Assembly: GCF_015355755.1 (NCBI RefSeq)
Contig: NZ_JACVEE010000004.1
Coordinates: 248,001 to 312,000, forward strand
Origin: Nocardia sp. XZ_19_385
GTDB taxonomy: Bacteria > Actinomycetota > Actinomycetes > Mycobacteriales > Mycobacteriaceae
Reading direction: 5' to 3'
DNA: 64,000 nucleotides
Shown here: in pieces, positions 52,336 through 61,225 of the stretch
Position numbering within the stretch: the stretch's first letter is position 1
Layout of the letters: the number at the start of each line of letters is the position of its first letter
Translations under genes and position numbers: made by a program
Notes under the pieces: generated by a model
The model's database searches: none
Told to the model about the DNA's origin: nothing
Seen by the model: the letters and a program-made list of their open reading frames with translations, nothing else

Positions 52336-53823
52336 TCAGACGTCGACTGTGACCGTGTGTAAACCGGTGGGGCCCACGGGGAATGGTGGGCGGTCGACCC
52401 CGTCTTGGATCTGGCCCGAGCGGCTGATCGCACGCACTTGCAAGGTGTGGGCGCCCGCGGGCAACTTCAGGGTGGTGCGCCAGCGCCGCCACGCTGACGA
52501 TGACAGTTCGGAGCCGAGTTCGACCGGCTGCCAATCCTCTTGGCCCACACGAATTTCCACTGCGTCGACGCCGTGCGGGGGAGCCCACGCGACACCCGCG
52601 ACCGAGGTGGTCCCGGCGATCTCGCGCCCGGGCACGGTGCTGTCGATGCGCGCGTGCGGGTGCACCCGCAGCAGTTCGCGGGTCCAGCCGCGCTTCACCC
52701 AGTAGTCGGAGTGGCTGTCGTCGGTGAGTTCCAGCTCGGTGAGCCACTTCGCGCCGGTGTACTGACCGTAGAGCCCGGGGACGAACACGCGCGCCGGGAA
52801 ACCGTGTGCGGGAGTGAGGGGTTCGCCGTTCATGCCGATTACCAGGTAGCCGGGCAGCTCGCCGGAACGCAATGCCTCCAGCGGCAGCGAAATCGTGTAA
52901 CCGTCGACCGCGCGCGTCACCAGCCGGGTAGCGCCGGAGTCCGGAATGGCGTGCTTCAGCAGATCCGTCAGCGGCACCCCGAACCAGCGTGCGTTGGCCG
53001 CTCGCCCTTCACCGGCCCGGTTGTGCACGCACACCATCACCGCGTCGAATTCCACCGCGTCCGCGACCAATTCGTCCATCGACAGCCGAAGCGTGTGCGC
53101 CACCATGCCTTTGACGGACAACCGCCACCGGTTCGGATCGATCCGCGGTGCTCGCAGACTGATATCGGCGACATACATCTTGTGTGCGGGCGTCACCAGC
53201 GCCGACAGCCCCGCTTCGCCCTCCAGCCCGTCCTCGGGCACCGCACCGAGCGCCCCCATCGCCCCGAGCCGCCGAATCGCGTTGTCCTGCTTACGATCAT
53301 GATCCTTCTGCAAGGTTTGCGCGGCCGCCAGCAGCCCGGCCCCCACCAGCGACCATCCCAAAGTGCCGAGCAGGCCGCGCGGCCGCTTGCGCAGCCCGGC
53401 CGCGAGCACCCCGGACGCGGCCACCGCACCGAGCACGGTCGAAGCCGATCGCGTGGGCTGCCGGGTAGCCAGCGCCCCTGCCGCGATCCCGGCCGCCGCG
53501 GCTGCCGGCACCCGGATCCGTTGCGGCAACGCACCGATCCCGGCGGTCGCCGCCACCACCCCGGCCCCGACACCGGTCCGGGTAGCGGCTTTGTCGTGCC
53601 TGCCCGAAATCACCACGGTCGCTTCCACCACGGGAATCGGCACCGTATCGATCAGCACCCGCCCGATGGTGTCGATCAGCGATCCGCCCCGCGCCGCGGC
53701 GACCGCTTCGCCCAGCCCCAATGCCGCTACGCCGACCGCGGCCGCCCCCAGGACCCCGCCCTTGTTCCGATCCTCATCCGTTCGCACTGCCCGAACACCT
53801 GCTTCCGCTGATCGACCTCGCAT
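52336..53823 (-). CDS. Membrane molybdopterin-dependent oxidoreductase (sulfite oxidase family)
   Basis: This protein of about 495 residues has an N-terminal membrane part with several Ala/Gly-rich helices (residues about 20-190), then the molybdopterin-binding domain with Cys in MVCVHNRAGEG, WFGVPLTDLLKHA, GYTISLPLEALRSGELPGYLVIGMNGEPLTPAHGFPARVFVPGLYG, and a C-terminal dimerization domain (VAGVAWAPPHGVDAVEIRVG). The sulfite oxidase family normally has the Mo-ligating Cys in this place. The substrate is unknown. ATG 53823 is a guess among several starts (GTG 53862 or a later GTG). Confidence 0.85.
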   Translation of the reverse strand: MRGRSAEAGVRAVRTDEDRNKGGVLGAAAVGVAALGLGEAVAAARGGSLIDTIGRVLIDTVPIPVVEATVVISGRHDKAATRTGVGAGVVAATAGIGALPQRIRVPAAAAAGIAAGALATRQPTRSASTVLGAVAASGVLAAGLRKRPRGLLGTLGWSLVGAGLLAAAQTLQKDHDRKQDNAIRRLGAMGALGAVPEDGLEGEAGLSALVTPAHKMYVADISLRAPRIDPNRWRLSVKGMVAHTLRLSMDELVADAVEFDAVMVCVHNRAGEGRAANARWFGVPLTDLLKHAIPDSGATRLVTRAVDGYTISLPLEALRSGELPGYLVIGMNGEPLTPAHGFPARVFVPGLYGQYTGAKWLTELELTDDSHSDYWVKRGWTRELLRVHPHARIDSTVPGREIAGTTSVAGVAWAPPHGVDAVEIRVGQEDWQPVELGSELSSSAWRRWRTTLKLPAGAHTLQVRAISRSGQIQDGVDRPPFPVGPTGLHTVTVDV

Positions 53824-53874
53824 CGCTACCCCGCATTCTCCACCAATCCGGGCCCCGGCCAACCCCTTTCACCA

Positions 53875-54171
53875 CTAGCGCAGGTAGGCGCGGGCCACCG
53901 TCCGGTGTAGTAGTCCGGCCACTGTCGTCACCGGGCGCTGATCAGCCGATCTGGCGTCTGCGACCGCCGCCAGCACCCCGTCGTCGACCATCCTGTGCAC
54001 GGCTTCGGCAGGGACGCCGACGGCGGCGCAACGGGAGGCGAGCGCCTCGAGCGAACGCAAGGTGGAGTTACTGTCGTAGTCGACCGCCTCGACCAACGCC
54101 AATGCCAGGCCGAGCCGCGCCTGCAACAGCGCGTCATGGCGGGCGCATTCGTCATCTGCTGGTGGACGCAC
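53875..54171 (-). CDS. Stand-alone homologue of the PucR N-terminal domain
   Basis: This 98-residue protein resembles the N-terminal region of the PucR-type regulator encoded divergently at 54378. Both have a helix of the LALALVEAVD/LELAVSMLDG type, then a similar helical block (AVGVPAEAVHRMVDDG against REGIPIDTIHHAVHEG) and end in TVARAYLR against TVARAYVRE. The helix-turn-helix is absent. It may act by competing with or binding to the regulator. The start is GTG 54171. The homology is my own reading by eye and should be aligned. Confidence 0.6.
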   Translation of the reverse strand: MRPPADDECARHDALLQARLGLALALVEAVDYDSNSTLRSLEALASRCAAVGVPAEAVHRMVDDGVLAAVADARSADQRPVTTVAGLLHRTVARAYLR

Positions 54172-54377
54172 GCGCCTCCCTCCGTCACGGTCCCGCCTTC
54201 CTGAGGAACGACCTTATGAGGTCCGTTCGCTATGGGGAGCTCATTTGGTGAGGTGTCACAGCGAAATCCGCGCCCGGTGTTGGGTTGCACGGGGTTCTGC
54301 CGTTGCGCCGGATAGCCGGATCGTCCGCGCTAGCTTGGGCACTTCCGCTGCCCTGGGCTTGCGGGAAGGGAGTCACC

Positions 54378-55616
54378 GTGTCCGCTACCAGTTCTTATCC
54401 GTCGGATCTGACGATGTCCGGTCAACCTGTCACCTCGTCGCTGAAGGATGTCCGGACCGTGTCCAAGCGCATGGTCGGCCACTTCCTGGAAACCGTGGTG
54501 CCCTGCCGGACGCTGCCCGGTGAGGCGCTGAACGGCGATGTGACCGCCATTACCCGGGTCTGCCTGGAGCTCGCGGTGAGCATGCTCGACGGCTCCGACA
54601 TCCCCGGCAAGACACAGCAATTGGCGCACACCGCCGCCGCCTGGGCCCGGGAGGGCATCCCGATCGACACCATCCATCACGCGGTACACGAGGGCTTCAA
54701 ACTCGGTTTCGACCTCGTCCTGACGAACGCGACCGCCGAGGACTTCGACAGCCTGAAAATCCTCAGCCGCCGGCTCATGGAGGTGCTCGACACCATCACC
54801 TCCACGGTGGCTCGCGCCTACGTGCGGGAACTGCGGACGGTCGTCAGCGAGCATCACACCGCGGCGCACACGCTGACCTCGGCGCTGCTGAGTGGGCACG
54901 CGAACTCCACCATGGCTCGCGAATGCGGCATCGAAATCGCCGACGAATACCAGGTTTTCGCCTTGGCCCTGGGTACCCACCCCGACGAGAAGATCCCTGC
55001 TCTCGACCGCGAAGTCGTCAAGCGCCGCAAACTGCGCCGGGTGCAAGCCGCACTCGCCACCCGCTTCGGCCAGGCGGTGCTGTCGCTGCTCAGCATCGAC
55101 GGCGGCACCGTGCTGCTGCCCTCGTCGCTGCTCACCGGCGCCGCCCTCGACGAACTCGTCGAGGACCTGGCCCGCGCCGCCCAAGCCCCGCTGACCGCCG
55201 CCGTCGTCCTCGCACCCGCCGCCGAGGTCCCCGAGGCCGCCGACCGCGCGCATCAGGTCCTGGACATGGTCTCCCGCCTGCAATGCCCGCCCAAGCTCTA
55301 CCGCTTCGACGACCTGGCCTTGGAGTACCAGCTGACCCGTCCCGGTCCGGCCCTGGACTACCTGCATACGTTGCTCGACCCCCTCGAAGAACACCCCGAC
55401 CTGCTCGAAACACTGCAGTGCCACATCGCGAACAACCTCAACCGCCAGCGCACCGCGCGCCTGATGCACGTGCACACCAACACCATCGACTACCGCCTCA
55501 AACGCATCAGCCAGCTGACCGGCTTGGACGCGACGCAGTCCGCGGGCCTGTGGTACCTGCGCTCGGCGATAGTGGCCCGCAGCTACCAGAACCAGCCCAC
55601 CGGGCGAGCGGGTTGA
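54378..55616 (+). CDS. PucR-family transcription regulator
   Basis: This 412-residue regulator has an N-terminal helical sensory region (about residues 20-170), a middle GGDEF-like or CdaR-type part, and the C-terminal PucR helix-turn-helix (CHIANNLNRQRTARLMHVHTNTIDYRLKRISQLTGLD). GTG 54378 follows GGGAG with five-base spacing; the frame is open upstream. Targets are unknown; the divergent small gene at 53875 and the convergent lipase gene (6 bases away) are its neighbours. Relatives control purine, amino acid or lipid catabolism. Confidence 0.88.
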   Translation: MSATSSYPSDLTMSGQPVTSSLKDVRTVSKRMVGHFLETVVPCRTLPGEALNGDVTAITRVCLELAVSMLDGSDIPGKTQQLAHTAAAWAREGIPIDTIHHAVHEGFKLGFDLVLTNATAEDFDSLKILSRRLMEVLDTITSTVARAYVRELRTVVSEHHTAAHTLTSALLSGHANSTMARECGIEIADEYQVFALALGTHPDEKIPALDREVVKRRKLRRVQAALATRFGQAVLSLLSIDGGTVLLPSSLLTGAALDELVEDLARAAQAPLTAAVVLAPAAEVPEAADRAHQVLDMVSRLQCPPKLYRFDDLALEYQLTRPGPALDYLHTLLDPLEEHPDLLETLQCHIANNLNRQRTARLMHVHTNTIDYRLKRISQLTGLDATQSAGLWYLRSAIVARSYQNQPTGRAG

Positions 55617-55621
55617 GCCGC

Positions 55622-57181
55622 TCAGAAGTGCCCGAACAGCCACTGCCCGGGCGCATCGGCTCCGCGGCAGAACTCGCGCAGGCCCACGACGATCTCGTCG
55701 ACATCGATGGTTCCGTTGTGATCGGTGTCCAGTAGCTCGAATTCGCGGTCCGCGATCTCTTTGGGCATGCGGCAGGCGGAGCACAGGGTATTGAATTCGC
55801 CGCGGCTCAGGACGCCGTCACCGTTGCTATCGATCAGTGCCAGAACGGATTCGGCGAGGGGGCGCAGGAGGTCGTCGAAGTCGGCGGCGGTGCGGCCGTG
55901 GATCCACTGGCGGTATTCCGCTGCGCTGATTCGGTTGTCGCCGTTGGTGTCCGCCGCGGACAGACCGCGCCACAGCCGAAGGTAGCCGTCCCGGACGGCG
56001 CGGGCGGTGGGAGTGCCGGGGGAGTGGCGCAGCGCCTGGATGAGGCGCAGGGCGAAGGCTTCGAAATCGTCGCGGCGCAGGTAGCCGTCGTTGGTGGCGT
56101 CCATGGCGTGGAAGCCGCGGTAGGCGGGTTCGGCGATCGCGTCCTCGGTGAGCTGGGTGCGCGCCCAGTCGACCGCGTCGTGGCGTTTATGGTCCAGCAC
56201 CTGGGCGTGGTCGGCGTCGGCGCAGCGCACGTAGTGGACCGCTGAGCCGGAACCAGCCGAGGCGGTCGCGTAGCGGTCGACCAGAGCTTCCGGCACGATC
56301 AGGTCGAGGTCGGCGCCGGCGAGGAACATCGGGCGGTCCAGGCGCGCGGCCGGCACGGTCGCCGCCGTCAGCACGGTCTGCACGATCGGTTCGGCGGTGA
56401 GGTCGACGACGCCCGCGGCGGCGTTCGTCACGCCCGCGCAGGCCCGCATCATGTCGACGAAGGTCGCTTCCTTGGCGCGGTCGAGCAGGCCGCGGCCGGT
56501 GCCGGACAGCAGGGCGGCCGGGTCGAACGCCGGGTGACTGGTGGTCAAACCGGCCAGCAGGATCGGCACGATGGGACTCAGCTGTCCGGCCGGATCCCGG
56601 GTCAGCTGAGCGATCATGTCCGACAGGTAGACCGGCGGGCAGAGCGCGACCCCGCCACGAAAATCCAGCTCCGGGGCATATCCGGTGGCCATCAGCGCGA
56701 CATGCAAGGCCGCGTGCCCGCCCTGGGAGAAGCCGACGACCATCCAGCGCGGACTGACCGGATGGTCGATGCCGCGCGCCGCACGCACCGCGTCCACCAC
56801 ATCGTCGGCCACTGCCTCACCGTTGAAATACGGATGCGGGCCGGGCGCGGACAAACCCTCGTAGTCGGTGGCGGCCACCACATTGCCCGCGGTGAGCCAG
56901 CCGTCGATGTGGTCGAGTTCCAGGCGCAGGAACCCGGTGCGCGAGGGCGCCGCCGCCGTCCCGAGCCCGGTGGTGCCGTGCGCGTAACCGATCACCGGCC
57001 ACCCGTCCGAAGGTGGGCTGCCCGGTGGCACGAATACCGACGCGGTGACGATCTGTGGCCGACCGGAGTAGTCGGTGCCCCGATACGAGACCCGGTACGC
57101 GGCGGTCGCGCTGTCGGGCCACAGTTCTCGGGGCAGTTCGGTCCGGCGCAGAACGGTGCCGGGTGCTTGGGGACTCCTCAT
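55622..57181 (-). CDS. Alpha/beta-hydrolase lipase fused to four EF-hands
   Basis: This 519-residue protein has a lipase-type alpha/beta-hydrolase domain (residues about 20-345) with YAHGTTGLG, nucleophile Ser152 in GFSQGG and His325 in ADADH, similar to secreted LIP-type lipases. Residues about 355-510 hold four EF-hand loops starting at 361 (DATNDGYL), 411 (DTNGDNRI), 451 (DSNGDGVL) and 485 (DTDHNGTI); the last three are canonical with Glu at position 12, and the first ends in Asp. This tail resembles the calerythrin-like four-EF-hand proteins of actinobacteria. There is no signal peptide, so it is probably cytoplasmic. Calcium control of hydrolase activity is an inference. Confidence 0.85.
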   Translation of the reverse strand: MRSPQAPGTVLRRTELPRELWPDSATAAYRVSYRGTDYSGRPQIVTASVFVPPGSPPSDGWPVIGYAHGTTGLGTAAAPSRTGFLRLELDHIDGWLTAGNVVAATDYEGLSAPGPHPYFNGEAVADDVVDAVRAARGIDHPVSPRWMVVGFSQGGHAALHVALMATGYAPELDFRGGVALCPPVYLSDMIAQLTRDPAGQLSPIVPILLAGLTTSHPAFDPAALLSGTGRGLLDRAKEATFVDMMRACAGVTNAAAGVVDLTAEPIVQTVLTAATVPAARLDRPMFLAGADLDLIVPEALVDRYATASAGSGSAVHYVRCADADHAQVLDHKRHDAVDWARTQLTEDAIAEPAYRGFHAMDATNDGYLRRDDFEAFALRLIQALRHSPGTPTARAVRDGYLRLWRGLSAADTNGDNRISAAEYRQWIHGRTAADFDDLLRPLAESVLALIDSNGDGVLSRGEFNTLCSACRMPKEIADREFELLDTDHNGTIDVDEIVVGLREFCRGADAPGQWLFGHF

Positions 57182-57650
57182 CGGCTGTCGATCCCTTCTG
57201 GGAAGACGGTGGCGGGCGGTTCCGGACGGGATTGGTCGGATTATTCAAGCCCGGCCACCGTCGCCATCGATGACACGCCGTCGTATATAGGGGGCTAAGC
57301 AAACCGCCAGCGAGTCGCGCCGTGCGGGCGGCGGTGGCGACGCCGACAGCCGTGTGGATGGTGCAGCGGTAGAGATGCCAGGGCGCCGGGCCCACACTCT
57401 GGGCGCTGTACGGTGCGGTGCCCGCGTCGCCGGAACGTTCTGCAGGCCAGCCACTTTCGCGATAGCGGGCAGTGAGTGCGTCGAGTTCGCCGGGGTTGGA
57501 TGCCGGTACAGATAGTGCGGCCGAGCGGAATTCATCGGTGACGGCGGCGAGCGGCGCGCCGAGTCATGCCACCTGTCGGCAATATCGGCGAACGCATGGC
57601 AATCTTCCCTGTGCTCCAGACGGAGCCAGTCCAGCAGGAGGGGTGTGTGT
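57182..57650. other. Intergenic region between the lipase and XRE genes
   Basis: These 469 bases have no convincing gene; the frames that cross them are not coding-like. TATATA at 57284-57289 is the most AT-rich spot and may belong to the lipase promoter. CAGGAGGGG before 57651 is the ribosome site of the XRE gene. Confidence 0.4.
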
Positions 57651-58160
57651 ATGGCGAAAATGGGTAGGCGGAAGCGCTCGAGGCTCATCACGGCGGGTCT
57701 CCTGGCTCCGGACAAGGTGCATACGAAGACGGTTTCGGCACCGCCCGCCGGAGCGTCGACGAAGAAGCAGCAAGCCGCGACCGAGCCGGCGGCGACCGGT
57801 GCCAAGGTCGCCCAGCCCGCGACCAAGGCCGCTCAGCCCGCTGGCAAGGGCGCCCAGCCCGCTGGCAAGGCCGCCCAGCCCGCTGCGAAGGCTCCGGAAC
57901 CCGTTACGGGTGCACCGGAACGCCTCGACGTCGAAGCCCTCGCCGAGCAGGTGAAGACCCGCCGCCGCGAAAAGGGTTGGACGCAAGCCGATGTCGCCCG
58001 CAACGGCGGCCCCTCGGCCGGCACCATCAGCCAGATCGAACGCTGCCTGAGCGAGGAGCCCGCCGCGGACACGCTGGCCAAGCTCGACGCCGCCCTGGAG
58101 TGGCCGGAGAATACCTGCGAGGCGATCCTGCGCGGCGAAATGGCCGGCGCCCGCTCATAA
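57651..58160 (+). CDS. XRE-family protein with an AQPAGK-repeat linker
   Basis: This 169-residue protein has a basic N-terminus (MAKMGRRKRSRLITAG), a low-complexity Ala/Pro/Lys linker with near-perfect copies of AQPAGK (three or four, coded by repeated 18-base units at about 57834-57900), and a C-terminal helix-turn-helix: AEQVKTRRREKGWTQADVARNGGPSAGTISQIE. The helix-turn-helix is of the XRE type, at about residues 105-155. ATG 57651 is preceded by AGGAGGGG; the in-frame GTG 57645 is an alternative. Targets are unknown. A terminator follows. Confidence 0.78.
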   Translation: MAKMGRRKRSRLITAGLLAPDKVHTKTVSAPPAGASTKKQQAATEPAATGAKVAQPATKAAQPAGKGAQPAGKAAQPAAKAPEPVTGAPERLDVEALAEQVKTRRREKGWTQADVARNGGPSAGTISQIERCLSEEPAADTLAKLDAALEWPENTCEAILRGEMAGARS

Positions 58161-58169
58161 CCCGGTTCG

Positions 58170-58203
58170 TCCGCCCCTGGCGAGGCTATTGGTCAGGGGC
58201 GGA
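58170..58203. terminator. Bidirectional hairpin after the XRE gene
   Basis: Arms TCCGCCCCTG (58170-58179) and CAGGGGCGGA (58194-58203) are perfectly complementary with a 14-base loop, between the XRE gene and the convergent ABC permease gene. Confidence 0.65.
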
Positions 58204-58238
58204 ACACGCGGCGGCACAGCCGGACAGGGCCTCCGGTA

Positions 58239-59420
58239 TCAGTCCTCGACCTCCAGCGCCTGCCGAATCGTCAAGCGCCCCTGGGTCTGCATAAGGCCGC
58301 GGCGGTAGATCTTTTCCGCGATCAGGACGATCCCGTAGGTAGCGGCGGCCATCAGGGCGAGCGCGATGAACGGTTCCCACCAGGCGGCGGTGCCGGCGGC
58401 CAGGCGGCCGGGCATGCCGACAATGGAGACGATCGGCACATAAGAGGCGATCGTCAATGCGGTGCCGGACAGGAAGATCCCGGCGAACAGCACGAGCATG
58501 ATGAACATCGAGACCGGCATGGCGGTGGATTGCAGGTCCTCGGCGCGGGTCGACAGCGCGCCCGCGACTGCCCAGAGGCTGGCCAGGGCGAGGAAGCCGA
58601 CCAGGAAGAAGACGATGAACCAGCCTGCGGCGCTGCCGATCTGGGTGATCTGATCACCCTTGCCGATGGCCGACAGGCCGATCAATCCGGCGGTGACGAA
58701 CAGCGCGAGCTGCGCGAAGGCCATGATGGCGTTGCCGACGACCTTGCCGATCAGCAACTGCCGCAATGGAATAGCGCTCGCCAGGATCTCCACGATCCGG
58801 TTCTGCTTCTCCTCCAGCACGCTCTGCGCGATGGTCATGCCGAACATGGTCGAGGCCATGTAGAACAGGAACGCGAAAACGAACGACACGATCTTCGCCA
58901 GGCCGGGATCGATGCCGGTGGGGTCGATCAGGTCGTAGCCGACGGTCGCGCCGCGGGTGAGGTCGGTCATCGATGTGCCGGCCGCTGCGGCGTTGCGCTG
59001 CAAGGCGATCTGCTGTGCGGCCGCGGTGAGATAGGTCTTCGCTTCGCTGTTCTCGGCGGCGCGGCCGATCAGCCGCCAGCCGGAATCATCCGGCACCAGG
59101 CCGACATCCGCGTCGTCGTCGCGCACCTGCTGTTCGACGGCGGCGACATCGGGTTCGGAGTGCGCGGTGAACTCGATCTTCTTGTCCTTGGCCAGGGTGT
59201 TGGCGATCTCGATGACCTGGCCCGTGCCCTCGCCGCTGATCGCGACCTCGAGCTTCTCGGTGCGGTTGTTCATGAATCCACTGATGGCCAGGGTCGCCAC
59301 AATCACCACGATGGTGATGATCGTGGACACCAGGAAGTTCCGGTCGCGCAGCTTCACGACGATCTCGCGCTGCGCCACTATGCGCCATAGTCCGCCGGTG
59401 GCAGGTTCCTTGGCGCTCAT
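58239..59420 (-). CDS. ABC-2 type exporter permease (NatB-like)
   Basis: This 393-residue permease has an N-terminal membrane helix (FLVSTIITIVVIVATLAISGFM), a soluble outside region of about 120 residues, and five or six C-terminal helices with the ABC-2 motif AQSVLEEKQNRIVEILASAIPLRQLLIGKVVG. This resembles NatB of sodium/antibiotic-type exporters. ATG 59420 overlaps the ATPase gene by four bases (ATGA), so the two form one transporter. The substrate is not known. Confidence 0.9.
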   Translation of the reverse strand: MSAKEPATGGLWRIVAQREIVVKLRDRNFLVSTIITIVVIVATLAISGFMNNRTEKLEVAISGEGTGQVIEIANTLAKDKKIEFTAHSEPDVAAVEQQVRDDDADVGLVPDDSGWRLIGRAAENSEAKTYLTAAAQQIALQRNAAAAGTSMTDLTRGATVGYDLIDPTGIDPGLAKIVSFVFAFLFYMASTMFGMTIAQSVLEEKQNRIVEILASAIPLRQLLIGKVVGNAIMAFAQLALFVTAGLIGLSAIGKGDQITQIGSAAGWFIVFFLVGFLALASLWAVAGALSTRAEDLQSTAMPVSMFIMLVLFAGIFLSGTALTIASYVPIVSIVGMPGRLAAGTAAWWEPFIALALMAAATYGIVLIAEKIYRRGLMQTQGRLTIRQALEVED

Positions 59421-60295
59421 GCCGTCACCTCTCGATAAATCTCGGAAACCGTCGGCCGTACTGCGGCGAGTTCGCGCACCGAGCCCCGTCGCAGCGCCTC
59501 GGCGAGCAGGTCGTCGGTGCTGACACCGTCGAGCTCCAGCAGGATGCCCTGCCCGTTCGTCTCGATGACGCGCACGCCCCCGAAACCGTTGAGCCACCCC
59601 GGATCTCCGCCGAACACCAGCCGGTGCCGGGTGTGCCCACCGGCGCGCAGTTCATCGGCGGACCCCGCCCCGACCACCTTGCCGCGGGACAGGATCACCA
59701 GCTGATCGCACAGCCGCTCCACCAAATCCAGCTGATGCGAGGAGAACAGCACCGGCACCCCGCGAGAGGTGTACTCCCGCAACAGTTCCGCCATCGAGTC
59801 GACCGCGAGCGGGTCGAGCCCGGAGAACGGTTCGTCGAGGATCAGTGCCTTCGGTTCGGCGATCACCGCCGCCGCGATCTGCACCCGCTGTTGATTGCCC
59901 AGTGAGAGCGACTCCAGCTTGTCCTTGCCGCGGTCGCCGAGCTGGAAACGATCCAGCAACTCCCCGCCGCGATCCCGGGCGGCGGCCGCGGAAAGTCCGC
60001 GTAACCGCGCCAAATACACGAGTTGATCGAGCACGGGCTGCTTGGGATAGAGCCCGCGCTCCTCGGGCATGTACCCGAACGACCGGCGGTCCGCGGTCGT
60101 CACCGGCCGCCCGTCCCAGTGCACCGCGCCGCCGTGAATGGCCAGCACACCCATGATCATGCGCATGGTGGTGGTCTTGCCCGCACCGTTGCCGCCGACG
60201 AATCCGGTCAGCGCGCCGGCGGGGACCGTGAAGGTGACACCGTCGACGGCGACGTTGTCCCCGAACCGCCGCACCAAATCAACGACCTCGAGCAT
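59417..60295 (-). CDS. ABC exporter ATP-binding protein
   Basis: This 292-residue ATPase has Walker A GGNGAGKTT, the Q-loop region GYMPEERGLYPKQPV, signature LSLGNQQRVQIAAAV and Walker B ALILDEPFSGLDP. The signature is LSLGNQQ, which is common in NatA-like exporters. The C-terminal part beyond residue 215 is typical of drug or sodium exporter subunits. It is translationally coupled to the permease gene downstream. There is no neighbouring regulator. Confidence 0.93.
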   Translation of the reverse strand: MLEVVDLVRRFGDNVAVDGVTFTVPAGALTGFVGGNGAGKTTTMRMIMGVLAIHGGAVHWDGRPVTTADRRSFGYMPEERGLYPKQPVLDQLVYLARLRGLSAAAARDRGGELLDRFQLGDRGKDKLESLSLGNQQRVQIAAAVIAEPKALILDEPFSGLDPLAVDSMAELLREYTSRGVPVLFSSHQLDLVERLCDQLVILSRGKVVGAGSADELRAGGHTRHRLVFGGDPGWLNGFGGVRVIETNGQGILLELDGVSTDDLLAEALRRGSVRELAAVRPTVSEIYREVTA

Positions 60296-60437
60296 CGAAC
60301 CCCCTTAACTGGTGGTGGCTTCAACCCTACCGATGGTGATCGCGCGTGTATCCGCGAAAAAATAGTTTGCTCAGCTAACGGTCAGTCCGTACCGTCGCTT
60401 CGGCTTTGTCCAACGCAATGACCAAGGAGAGTCAGTC

Positions 60438-60926
60438 ATGCAAGCCGTCACCGAACGCGACATCAGGGCGTCGTTCGTCAACTGTTCCAAAGGCGACGCC
60501 AAACGCCTGCCCGTCCCGAAGAACCTGGACGCCCCACCCTGGGACGATCTGGACTTCTTCGGCTGGAGCGACCCGTCCTATCCGGGCCGCTGCTACCTGG
60601 TCTTCCCGCAGGACGACCGCCTCGTCGGCATCGCGATGCGCTATGAGACCGGCGGATCCGGCCGGGCCCAGATGTGCTCGATCTGCAAGACCACGCACAC
60701 CGGCAGCGGCGTCTCGCTGCTGACGGCCGCCAAGGCCGGCGACTCCGGGCGCAAGGGCAACACGATCGGCACCTACATGTGCACCGATCTGGCCTGTTCG
60801 CTCTACGCGCGCAACAAGAAGAGCCCCGGTGCGGGTCGCCGCTACCGCGAGGACCTCTCCGACGAGGCGAAGATCGAGCGGGTCCGGGTGAACCTGACCG
60901 CGTTCATCTCCAGGCTGTACGCGTAG
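60438..60926 (+). CDS. FBP (EF-G-binding type) zinc finger protein
   Basis: This 162-residue protein ends in a treble-clef zinc finger of the FBP family: CSIC (about residue 81), and a second pair in CTDLAC, as in the FusB-like C-terminal domain that binds elongation factor G. FusB proteins protect EF-G from fusidic acid; actinobacterial relatives are of unknown role, perhaps ribosome rescue. The N-terminal helix found in FusB is shortened. The start has GGAGAG ten bases upstream. It diverges from the ABC exporter. Confidence 0.82.
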   Translation: MQAVTERDIRASFVNCSKGDAKRLPVPKNLDAPPWDDLDFFGWSDPSYPGRCYLVFPQDDRLVGIAMRYETGGSGRAQMCSICKTTHTGSGVSLLTAAKAGDSGRKGNTIGTYMCTDLACSLYARNKKSPGAGRRYREDLSDEAKIERVRVNLTAFISRLYA

Positions 60927-61225
60927 TCCCACCTGAATCTGAAAACCGATAAGAAACGGAGGTAGATGCGATGCGCCGACATTCAGCGCCGCGTTCCAGA
61001 TCGATAGCCGAGCATCCCGAGTTCCGTGATCCCGCACCGGAACTCGGGGTGCACCGCATTCCTCGCCGGTCGAGACGGCCCGGCACCGCCCGGACCGTGT
61101 CATCCGGCGAGGAATGTCTGTGAGTCGACGTAACGATTCGGCCGACATTCGGTGTTGGCGCGCTTCGATTCCCGGCAGACTGGGAACTCCTGGGCAACCA
61201 CCTCAGGGTGTGTAAGGAGGCCGAG
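60927..61225 (+). other. Region between FBP gene and the small gene at 61226
   Basis: This 299-base stretch holds a possible 50-codon gene (60971-61123) with a strong ribosome site, and an inverted repeat CCCGAGTTCC/GGAACTCGGG (61016-61025 with 61039-61048). Otherwise nothing is recognised. Confidence 0.4.
60971..61123 (+). CDS. Possible small Arg-rich protein
   Basis: A 50-codon frame from ATG 60971 is preceded by GGAGG with eight-base spacing. It reads MRRHSAPRSRSIAEHPEFRD at the start and ends in GTARTVSSGEECL, basic and probably disordered. A perfect 10-base inverted repeat lies inside it. The strong ribosome site argues for translation, but a structured regulatory RNA or leader is an alternative. 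A second ATG at 60966 starts a 13-codon frame. Confidence 0.4.
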   Translation: MRRHSAPRSRSIAEHPEFRDPAPELGVHRIPRRSRRPGTARTVSSGEECL

